Assembly: GCA_020852965.1 (NCBI GenBank)
Contig: JADYZV010000103.1
Span: forward strand, 58,695 to 122,694
DNA: 64,000 nucleotides
From: Pirellulaceae bacterium
GTDB taxonomy: Bacteria; Planctomycetota; Planctomycetia; Pirellulales; Pirellulaceae
Direction: 5' to 3'
Both the position numbers and the translations under genes were made by a program. Positions 48,801-54,732 of this stretch are shown here, in pieces; the first letter of the stretch is position 1, and each line of letters opens with the position of its first letter. The notes under the pieces were generated by a model. It worked only from the letters and a program-made list of their open reading frames with translations. It was not told the DNA's origin and did not search any database.

Positions 48801-49449
48801 GCATGTGAGTGCAACCCGCAATCCACGGAAGGTACTCGGAGTACTTGCTGGTCGCTTGAAATCCGCGCTGGATCAATTGTTTGGAGATCCGCTGTCCGCG
48901 TTGCAAACTGCTCAAGTCCGCTGCGATACTACGTTCGCTCGGGCAGAAAGCGTAGGTCTTATCGAGTTCGCCATCGCCGCTGATTTGTAGCACTTGCGCT
49001 ACCGTGAACGCCTCGCCCGTTGCTGCGCGTTCGAAGCATGCGAGCAGCACGGAATAGTGATTGTCGTGAGGCCGCAAGTAGTCGGTGACGGAACCAAGTT
49101 CTTCATCGCTTGACCGACCGCAAGCTCCGCGCAGATAGGTTCGCTCGTCGCGTTCGCGCTTCTTGGCCCCAGCCGCCACGTTGTAATTGCGTACTCCCGG
49201 TTGCACCAGCAGAGTCAATAACGCGTCGACCAGCGTCGATTTTCCCGAACCGTTTTGACCGACGAGCAACGCCGTACGTCCATCTGGGGTCAAGCTAAAG
49301 ACTCGTCCATCGGTGCTATCGAAAGTACCCCAGTTGGTGACTTCAAGTTTTTTCAAACGATAGCCGGGACGCGTGTGATCGTGCCATGCGTGAGCGGCTT
49401 CGCGGTCAGTTTGCAAACTGTCGGGTGTTTGATGCGCGAGTTTATCCAT
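45889..49449 (-). CDS. jetC: Wadjet SMC-like ATPase JetC
   Basis: 1186 residues. The N-terminus has the JetC signature YRLKKLEVTNWGTFD and the Walker A GQNGSGKST (64-72), followed by VQPGVRNYNVAAGAKKRERDERTYLRGA. A long coiled-coil middle (about 300-1030) is interrupted by a hinge-like region around 500-600. The ABC signature DSSGQSGGEKAKLAF (about 1042) and Walker B LHFVVVDEMFSKVDDRYAEYAL (about 1080) close the head. Catalytic residues look intact. In Wadjet, JetABC extrudes DNA loops and hands small circular DNA to the JetD nuclease. It overlaps jetB by 8 bases. The last 35 residues are low-complexity. No jetD follows. Confidence 0.92.
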   Translation of the reverse strand: MDKLAHQTPDSLQTDREAAHAWHDHTRPGYRLKKLEVTNWGTFDSTDGRVFSLTPDGRTALLVGQNGSGKSTLVDALLTLLVQPGVRNYNVAAGAKKRERDERTYLRGACGRSSDEELGSVTDYLRPHDNHYSVLLACFERAATGEAFTVAQVLQISGDGELDKTYAFCPSERSIAADLSSLQRGQRISKQLIQRGFQATSKYSEYLPWIAGCTHMRPKAMDVFNQTVAVKDIQSLNRFIRDHMLEPHPWRERIEGLLGHFTQLSQAHQSLVKARRQVELLTPIAVAAEAHRSLAADMENCQHQLDAVDSYFRTRLVAWLTPRLQTHGSAISAAGRMKQELQSEIEALDETQRYLKNEIEKTGGQRLRQLPLLLETQLALLTAKRRERQRLQTALQTLGIAAECTASRSGHTKLLDTRQDFEALPQQLDSLRQELAQQSSRLAEQRLQQARVLTDLRTRIDEEQSQLDALSEQPGNIPNWLAEVRTAMAAELNLSESQLVFGCELISVAEAELDWQPAIETVLRRFALSLLVPERHYRAVSHYVETHALVDARGRGQRLVYMRVNDKPLSRSPDRLHNDSLIRKLVLRTPENAMLSVEADDQASLLAWLEQELRRRFDYRCCQTLEQFQRAPGLALTKNRHIKLGTQQHEKDDRPGGADSRRFVLGWDNAQRLSDLRGSLSGLRQQQQSVLTTISELESDSRLLSKKLAAIDTASGVPDFDLIDTARHQREIDALEAERCAIEDSNDAVRLLRERLDAAIERRFAAQHDRDAQVAIESNLLRENDQSSHWLERHQSLLNERESQGTLATHRLTFDALDAQLHKKLSQLQELSEFAELQSETSHAIQVRLNALRSEAEPIHADGIRAMQKFLSDSPEECNDLRADWLYLDGFLGLLDQLRHEDLPRHEARFRERLNDNVTQELGVFHAALQCEHQEILSKIELLNGSLEQLEYRAGTYMRLEPRGVSDREIRDFQSLLRDCLSDAFDDNATANEARYTRIERLIRRLREEERWREKVTDVRRWFDFTARELDAISGAERSCYEDSSGQSGGEKAKLAFTILVAAIAYQFDIDPNQPDDDRLHFVVVDEMFSKVDDRYAEYALQLFEKFGLQLLIVAPLDAKARVTEPYVGCYLHTVKHEQTRTSDVICLTADEYERAQQLDSSEREPASNASMEADEKLSRAPGKPR

Positions 49450-50080
49450 GGGCGGGCTCTTGTACCTCCTTGGGTTGCAATTGTCCTTTGAGTCGTTCTA
49501 ATTCGCTGACAGGCAAGCGGGCTTTGAGAATGCGCCGCACCTCCCAACTCCCCGGTGTATCACCGAACCGGCTGACAAATCGCAGCGTTTCTAGCTTTTT
49601 GAATGCACTGTCGAGCGACCTGTGCAGTCGCACGTCATCTTCACTGCTCGGGAAGAAGCTCTTCCACACATCCAACAGATCGGATTGCTCGATCACGCAA
49701 CGGCGATTGTCCAAGTCCTCTTCTTCGAAGCGTCGCAATTCATCTCGTAGCAGTACGCACAACAATGTCACGTCGTAGCCCAGACGCGTGCGTCTGAACA
49801 GTCGCGGCAAGTCCTGATATTCGTCGCGAGCTTCATTGTCAGCCAGTTGTCGCAAGAAGGCCAAGCCCTCCGCCTCGTCCACGATCAGCATCAGACCGAT
49901 GCGAGCATAGTAATCGCTCAGCGCCGATTGGTAGCGTAGCGTCAGCTCCCAGGCTTGGTCGTCGCTGTAGACGGGGCCTTGCAGCAGCCGTACCGCCGCC
50001 AAACTCCAGTCTTTGTACGCAGGTAGCACTCCGCCCCCCTGCGTGCTCGTTGTCGTTTCGATCATCGCATTATCTCTCAT
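49442..50080 (-). CDS. jetB: Wadjet kite-type subunit JetB (DUF4194)
   Basis: 212 residues. DUF4194 features: AVRLLQGPVYSDDQAWELTLRYQSALSDYYARIGL, a conserved EAEGLAFLRQL, RLFRRTRLGYDVTLLCVLLRDEL, and SAFKKLETLRFV in a winged-helix end. It is the MukE-like partner of JetC. ATG at 50080 overlaps the jetA stop as ATGA; a second in-frame ATG is five codons later. A Gly/Pro-rich N-terminal tail is not typical. Confidence 0.9.
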   Translation of the reverse strand: MRDNAMIETTTSTQGGGVLPAYKDWSLAAVRLLQGPVYSDDQAWELTLRYQSALSDYYARIGLMLIVDEAEGLAFLRQLADNEARDEYQDLPRLFRRTRLGYDVTLLCVLLRDELRRFEEEDLDNRRCVIEQSDLLDVWKSFFPSSEDDVRLHRSLDSAFKKLETLRFVSRFGDTPGSWEVRRILKARLPVSELERLKGQLQPKEVQEPAHG

Positions 50081-51795
50081 TCAACATTCACTTCAGCATT
50101 TGTTTTTGTAGCCATTAGACCATCATCTTCAATGTGGCCCGACGCTCCGCCGTCGGTTCCCCCCGCGCCATCATCTTCAATGTAGCCTGACGCTCCGCCG
50201 TCGGTTCCCCCCGCTCTCCTACCATCGCGCACCCCGCTAGCCCAATCTCGCCGCACTCGGTGAAAGACCACGCGTGGCATGCGCAACACTCTAGCCCTAC
50301 TACCTTCCCAATTTGCAACTAGTTCGATCGATTGACTGCGATCGATCTCGTGCCCATCTTCGTGGGCGATTTGCAAATAGCCCAGCAGTTCGACCGATCC
50401 GGTTTGAATTGGAAATCGATCGAGCAGGGCCTGAATCGTCATATGAGAGTTGGATTTCAATGCCAGAGTGATATTCCGCCGCATATTCTGCCAGTCGATA
50501 CGCTGCAGGGACACCAACTGCTGCAGCGCTGCGGCATGCTCCAAGGGATCGCTGTCCACCAACTGCCACTCCACCTCGACGAATGGATCGGGGGTCGACC
50601 AAAAGGGGCGATCGATGGGAAGTTGTATTTCCAATTCGACTTCGATCTCGAGTCCGACATCCAGCGGTGGCGATTCGCTGCGCTGGCTGGCAGCAGCGCG
50701 AATGTCGCGCAACAAGTGCGCCAATTGTCGATGATGGCGATTGCTGCGCGTATCTAGCAATCGTCGCAGGGTGAGGCTCAAATGCTGTGTGGTGCGGAGG
50801 ATTTTCTCTGCTTCGCCCAACAAGCTGGGGAGCATCGTGCGGATGGATTGCAGCTCTTCGTGTCGATCGGCCAGGGATTCGAGCTGAGTCAGGCGGCGCA
50901 CCAACTCAGTCAAGTGCGCTTGGCTGGCGGGATCATGGACCAGCTTGAGGAAGTCGGCGAAGCTTCGCCCTGGATCGCTACTTCTCAGTAGGTCTTCGGC
51001 GTCGAGGGCAAATTCGAGAATGGCACCTCGTGAATCTTGCGTTTGCAGCAAGCGTTGTTGCACGCCGCGCGTGATCGACTTGAAGTGCTCCTCCACTCCG
51101 CGAAATTCACTCTTGAGTTGATCGAACTGGGCGACCGCCATATCGAACTGCGACCGCATCCGATGAGAGCGCTCCCGAGCTTCTCTTTCCAGGTGCTTCT
51201 CCAATGTGGCCCGACGCTCCGCCGTCGGAAACTTTCCCGTCTCCAAATCCTCCTCGCTCGCCTGTCCCCGACGTAGTTGATTTAGCTTCTGCTCAATAAC
51301 CTCACGCTCGCGCTCAAGTTGCTCGATGCGAGCACCAATCGCATGTGTATCCTCGCTCGGAAGTGCTTCGTCGACAACCTCTTGCAGCAACCCGAGAATT
51401 GAGCGCAAGTGAGACTGCGTACCGATGAACGTCGTCGTGCGCGTCGCCTTGGAGACAAAAGCCAAGACCAACTCCGCATCCGGCGTGAGCTGGTAGACCG
51501 GCTCCGGGTGAGACTCGTCGATGAAGCGTTTTAGCCAGCGACAATCGCCGCTCGACCAGTTGTTCAAGTAGGCTTCACCGCTGAGTCGTGTTTGCGGTGC
51601 ACCGTTGGTTTCAGCCTGCAGTTCACGCAGCGTGGATTCAAGCTGAGCTGCTAGTGGGGAGTGCAACCAAGTAATCTGGCCGGAGCTTTTGAATTGCTGA
51701 TGCAAGAAAGCCACGATCCATGGCGCGTTGGGGGAACGCAGCAAGTGCATCGCGGGCGAACTGTGGAAGAAGCGTTGAAGCGGAGCGATTTGCAT
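50077..51795 (-). CDS. jetA: Wadjet kleisin-type subunit JetA (DUF3375)
   Basis: 572 residues from the ATG at 51795, where the usual DUF3375 N-terminus begins (RFFHSSPAMHLLRSPNAPWIVAFLHQQF). The frame is open 75 codons further upstream, but that part has no family look. Further conserved blocks: WLKRFIDESHPEPVYQLTPDAE then LVLAFV, FIGTQSHLRSILGLLQEVVDEA, and coiled coil with SEFRGVEEHFKSITRGVQQRL. Repeat sequence is built into the gene. A 27-base unit encodes PTAERRATLE in the linker near residue 190-200, and a 48-base tandem gives GGTDGGASGYIEDDGA twice near the C-terminus. Without these the protein looks like a normal JetA. Confidence 0.88.
   Translation of the reverse strand: MQIAPLQRFFHSSPAMHLLRSPNAPWIVAFLHQQFKSSGQITWLHSPLAAQLESTLRELQAETNGAPQTRLSGEAYLNNWSSGDCRWLKRFIDESHPEPVYQLTPDAELVLAFVSKATRTTTFIGTQSHLRSILGLLQEVVDEALPSEDTHAIGARIEQLEREREVIEQKLNQLRRGQASEEDLETGKFPTAERRATLEKHLEREARERSHRMRSQFDMAVAQFDQLKSEFRGVEEHFKSITRGVQQRLLQTQDSRGAILEFALDAEDLLRSSDPGRSFADFLKLVHDPASQAHLTELVRRLTQLESLADRHEELQSIRTMLPSLLGEAEKILRTTQHLSLTLRRLLDTRSNRHHRQLAHLLRDIRAAASQRSESPPLDVGLEIEVELEIQLPIDRPFWSTPDPFVEVEWQLVDSDPLEHAAALQQLVSLQRIDWQNMRRNITLALKSNSHMTIQALLDRFPIQTGSVELLGYLQIAHEDGHEIDRSQSIELVANWEGSRARVLRMPRVVFHRVRRDWASGVRDGRRAGGTDGGASGYIEDDGAGGTDGGASGHIEDDGLMATKTNAEVNVE
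50120..50215. repeat. 48-base tandem repeat forming the jetA C-terminus
   Basis: Two units with period 48 (start 50120 and 50168), in frame, each encoding about 16 residues. Each contains the dispersed element CAATGTGGCCCGACGCTCCG and following GCCGTCGG (50130-50156), the second with two changes. Confidence 0.75.
51202..51228. repeat. Copy of the jetA C-terminal repeat core inside jetA
   Basis: Twenty-seven bases identical to 50130-50156, in the same orientation, read in a different frame (encoding PTAERRATLE) in the coiled-coil linker. A degenerate copy in the other orientation lies at 20951-20981. Confidence 0.75.
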
Positions 51796-52116
51796 GGAGC
51801 AGCGAGTCGGCCTGGGGGAAATGTCAATCGAGCGCTCGGGCGTTGGCTTCCCTGCGCAAGCAGCCAATGTGGCCTGTCTGTGGTAGCTCGAAGTGACTGA
51901 AAACGTATGCCTGGTGCTGGTGAGGCGGAACACAACCATTGTACTCGGCAAGCCGCCTCGCTCCGGGATTGAATACCGTTGCGCGTTGAAAATCAAGAGA
52001 TTTCGGAACAATCGAGTCAATTTTCGAAGCGGCCAGCCCCTCCTAAGTCGCTTGACTGGTAGAGTTTAAGGCGGACCAACAACCCAAGTACGCGTTGACG
52101 CGAGGATTCAGGACAG
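51796..52116. other. Divergent region between jetA and the receiver-like gene
   Basis: No gene seen on either strand beyond the upstream extension of the jetA frame. Promoters for both directions should lie here; none could be fixed. Confidence 0.4.
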
Positions 52117-52506
52117 ATGGCGGGTAGAACTATTTTACTATTGACCAAGGATCTGTTCTTCGTCCCCACCTTACGTGTGGCGGCCGACAAGCTCGATTGT
52201 CCGCTTGTGGTCGCCCTGTCGATCGACTCGGCCAAGCTGGAGGATTTGGCGGCGGACGAAGTGGTCGCGTGGGTCATCGATCTGAATTGTGTCCCAGTCG
52301 ACTCGATTCCCGTAGTTGTCAGCGCGCTGAGAACACGCTTTCCACGAGCCATTACGATTGCCTTTGGTCCACATGTGCAGACGCAGCGTTTGGCTGCGGC
52401 TGAGCAAGCTGGCTGCCGACAAGTCCTCTCGCGTGGGCAACTCAGCAGCCAGATCGAACGCCTGATGGGCGAGTGGCTGGAAGAAGGCTTGAGGGGCGAG
52501 GCTTGA
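52117..52506 (+). CDS. Receiver-like small protein
   Basis: 129 residues with an alternating beta/alpha pattern like a CheY-type receiver: TILLLTKDLFFVPTLRVAADKL, PLVVALSIDSAKL, VAWVIDLNCVPVD, ITIAFGPHVQTQRLAAAEQAGCRQVLSRGQL. The Asp in WVIDLNC lines up with a phosphoacceptor strand, but the acid pair at strand 1 is replaced by TKD, so phosphorylation is doubtful. Similar stand-alone proteins occur in planctomycetes as far as I recall. The last codons (EEGLRGEA, stop) are made of the heptamer repeat that follows, so the C-terminus has been shaped by it. Confidence 0.7.
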   Translation: MAGRTILLLTKDLFFVPTLRVAADKLDCPLVVALSIDSAKLEDLAADEVVAWVIDLNCVPVDSIPVVVSALRTRFPRAITIAFGPHVQTQRLAAAEQAGCRQVLSRGQLSSQIERLMGEWLEEGLRGEA

Positions 52507-52613
52507 GGGGCGAGGCTTGAGGGGCGAGGCTTGAGGCGTGAGGGGTGAGGCTTGAGGCGTGAGGCTTGAGGCGTGAGGCGTGAGGGGTGAGGGGTGAGGC
52601 GTGAGGCGTGAGC
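52487..52613. repeat. TGAGGCG heptamer tandem array
   Basis: About 18 imperfect 7-base units (TGAGGCG, TGAGGGG, TGAGGCT, GCGAGGC) covering about 125 bases, starting inside the receiver-like gene. There are no spacers, so it is not CRISPR. A simple-sequence array that is probably unstable in length. Confidence 0.75.
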
Positions 52614-52725
52614 AAATTTCGGTACGCGCCCAGCGCACACCCAACTTCCCCATAGCGGCGCAGCTGCGGATTTCGATATCTGCTGGTGGAGCGTATCGGA
52701 AGGCGGCCCGAACCAATCGAACTGT

Positions 52726-52772
52726 CAAAAACCGAGACAGAAATATCGGCACCCCGGTGATTTTTCTGTCTC
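52726..52772 (-). terminator. Rho-independent terminator of the GspE-like gene
   Basis: Read on the minus strand, GAGACAGAAA (52772-52763) pairs perfectly with TTTCTGTCTC (52743-52734), and CACC/GGTG in the middle extends the stem. GGTTTTTG follows. It lies about 130 bases beyond the stop of the ATPase gene and would end the minus-strand transcript. Confidence 0.7.
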
Positions 52773-52904
52773 TATCATTCTGTCTTGAAACTCAGGCTAT
52801 CCTAGGGCCCGCGTTTGACTCGTGGCGGCTCGTCTGCATTCCACCCCAGGCAACCAAAATCCGCAGTTCCACCGCACCTTCTCTCCCAACTCCCCAACCG
52901 CTCT

Positions 52905-54152
52905 CTACCCGGTGTGACCGTAGTCTTCGAGTTCGACGGCAGGAATGAGGCGGCCGATGTCCTCGATGCCGGTAATGCCTTGGGCGGTCTTCAAAAGTGC
53001 GGCACGGCTGAAATCCAGCATGCCACGTTCCAGGGCGGCGCGATGGATTTCGGCGGAACTGGCGCTATTGGCGATCAATTCCTTCAGCTTGCGATTGACG
53101 GTCAAGACCTCGAACAATCCGGTCTGTCCGACGTAGCCTCCCTGGGAGTTGGGGTCTGTTACGTCGGGACCATAGATCACGTTTCCTTGCCCCTCCTCCA
53201 AGTAATCCTTGACATCGGAGAAGGTGTCGGGCGAGTGGCTGACGTCATACGCCTTGCGAGATGTGGGAGATAGCCTGCGCACCAGATGTTGGGCCACTAC
53301 ACCGACTAGAGAATTAGCAAGGAAGTATGGATTGACTCCGAATGCCAACATACTTGCCACCGCGCCAGCGGCCAACGGGGAGTGAAGTGTAGACAGTACC
53401 AGGTGGCCACTGTTGGCAGCTCGTACTGCTGTCTGCGCAGTCTCTTCGTCACGAATCTCACCGATCATGATCACGTCAGGGCTTTGGCGCAAAACGCCCC
53501 GTAATAGCTCAGAAAAACCGATACCAATCTTCTGGAAGACTTGGCACTGACGAATCCCCTTGATCAGTTTTTCGATCGGGTCTTCCAGAGTGATGATCAT
53601 CTTGCTGCCATCATTGAGCGCATTGAGGCAAGCATACAATGAAGTTGATTTTCCGGCACCGACTGGTCCCGTTACAAGCAATAGGCCACTGCCGCTGTTG
53701 AGGATTGCGCGGAGATCGGAGGCTTGATTGCCTACCAATCCTAGCTCTTCTATCTGGATTGAATCTCCACCGGTGGCGAGCAAGCGAATGACCATGTCCT
53801 CGCCGTAATGCGTACCGATGGTATTGATGCGGAAGTCGAAAGCCGCCTCGCCTACTTGATAGCTCCAACGTCCGTCGAGGGGATGGCGTCGCTCGGCCAA
53901 GTCGAGCCCGGCGGCTGACTTGATCAAGTTCACGATCGACATCCCTTGTTCGTTGGAAACGACCACCAACGGACGTACGACTCCCATCTGTCGCGACGAG
54001 ACGGCGTAGTGATTGCCGTTTGGCTGGATGAACAGGTCGCTGGCCTCACCCTTGACCGCTTGTGTAAGGATTACGCTCAGTGCCTCGCGTGGCTCCAATG
54101 ATTGGATGTTGGCCAGTTCTGGAGGTAGTGTACTAGTGGTTTCAGCCGCCAT
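52905..54152 (-). CDS. GspE/PilB-like type II secretion ATPase without zinc motif
   Basis: 415 residues. GspE core: Walker A LVTGPVGAGKSTSLYACLN (about 165), Asp box MIITLEDPIE, Walker B DVIMIGEIRDEETAQTAVRAANSGHLVLSTLHS. The four-Cys zinc domain of GspE/PilB is absent: the region reads RRLSPTSRKAYDV then GGYVGQTGLFEVL with no Cys. The N-terminal GspE N1E domain is also reduced. It overlaps the upstream STAS gene by 11 bases. No pilin, GspF or GspD genes are nearby, so it may serve a signalling or dedicated secretion role. The ATPase itself looks intact. Confidence 0.88.
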   Translation of the reverse strand: MAAETTSTLPPELANIQSLEPREALSVILTQAVKGEASDLFIQPNGNHYAVSSRQMGVVRPLVVVSNEQGMSIVNLIKSAAGLDLAERRHPLDGRWSYQVGEAAFDFRINTIGTHYGEDMVIRLLATGGDSIQIEELGLVGNQASDLRAILNSGSGLLLVTGPVGAGKSTSLYACLNALNDGSKMIITLEDPIEKLIKGIRQCQVFQKIGIGFSELLRGVLRQSPDVIMIGEIRDEETAQTAVRAANSGHLVLSTLHSPLAAGAVASMLAFGVNPYFLANSLVGVVAQHLVRRLSPTSRKAYDVSHSPDTFSDVKDYLEEGQGNVIYGPDVTDPNSQGGYVGQTGLFEVLTVNRKLKELIANSASSAEIHRAALERGMLDFSRAALLKTAQGITGIEDIGRLIPAVELEDYGHTG

Positions 54153-54504
54153 GGTTTTGTCCTGTCGCGAACGATGTAGCTTGTGCTTTGTCTTTGGTGA
54201 TATTTAGCACCTTATTGAGCTTCATCAAACCGAAGACGTGCTGAATATCGAGTGGCACCGAATGGAGGACAAGCCGCCCACCACAATCGCGAATGGTTTT
54301 GTCGGTCGCCAACAGCCAGCCAATCCCGCTCGAATCGATATAGTCGGTTTGCTGCAGAGAGATCAGGATTTGTTGATTCAAATTCGATATGCCCAGTAGC
54401 CGGCTCAGTTCGTCAGCTTGGCTAGCTACGGCGGTTTGGCTGATTTTGCCCGCCAGGGACAAATAACAGACTCCGTCCGCTTGGTTTTCCATTGTCAGTA
54501 TCAT
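54142..54504 (-). CDS. STAS-domain protein (anti-sigma factor antagonist-like)
   Basis: About 120 residues from the ATG at 54504, chosen for the AAGG 9-12 bases upstream; an ATG at 54561 is possible. STAS fold: CYLSLAGKISQTAVASQADEL, ILISLQQTDYIDSSGIGWLLA (the DSSGIG phospho-Ser motif), IRDCGGRLVLHSVPLDIQHVFGLMKLNKVLNI. The Ser in DSSG is where kinases such as SpoIIAB act in partner-switching. It is co-transcribed with the ATPase (11-base overlap). Its partner is not in the window unless it is the giant kinase upstream on the same strand. Confidence 0.85.
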   Translation of the reverse strand: MILTMENQADGVCYLSLAGKISQTAVASQADELSRLLGISNLNQQILISLQQTDYIDSSGIGWLLATDKTIRDCGGRLVLHSVPLDIQHVFGLMKLNKVLNITKDKAQATSFATGQNHGG

Positions 54505-54690
54505 GGTCTCGACCTTAACAGGTTGCGCGAAGTCGCCAAAAGCGTGTTCGATGGTAACCATAGCGGGGGTAATATACCAGATGGGCGCGCGGTAGTCTCG
54601 CCTAGGCCGGACTAAAATAGCGGTTACATTCCCCCTGTGCCATCTCCAGTGAATGAAATTCCAGGTTTCCGCGGGCTTCGGCGAACAGCT

Positions 54691-54714
54691 CAGGCACACG
54701 GATTGCGCCTGCTG
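54691..54714. repeat. Dispersed palindromic element, GTAGCAGGC family (copy 6, partial)
   Basis: CAGGCACACGGATTGCGCCT then GCTG: the family core in shorter form, in the 228-base gap between the giant kinase stop and STAS. Confidence 0.5.
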
Positions 54715-54732
54715 CGCGAATCCAGGGAAGAC

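Noticed and set aside
51796..52020. 75-residue N-terminal extension of JetA
   Set aside because: The frame is open, but the residues have no DUF3375 character and the family start matches the ATG at 51795.
52487..52613. Possible CRISPR array
   Set aside because: Units are 7 bases, directly adjacent and have no spacers; no cas genes are near.
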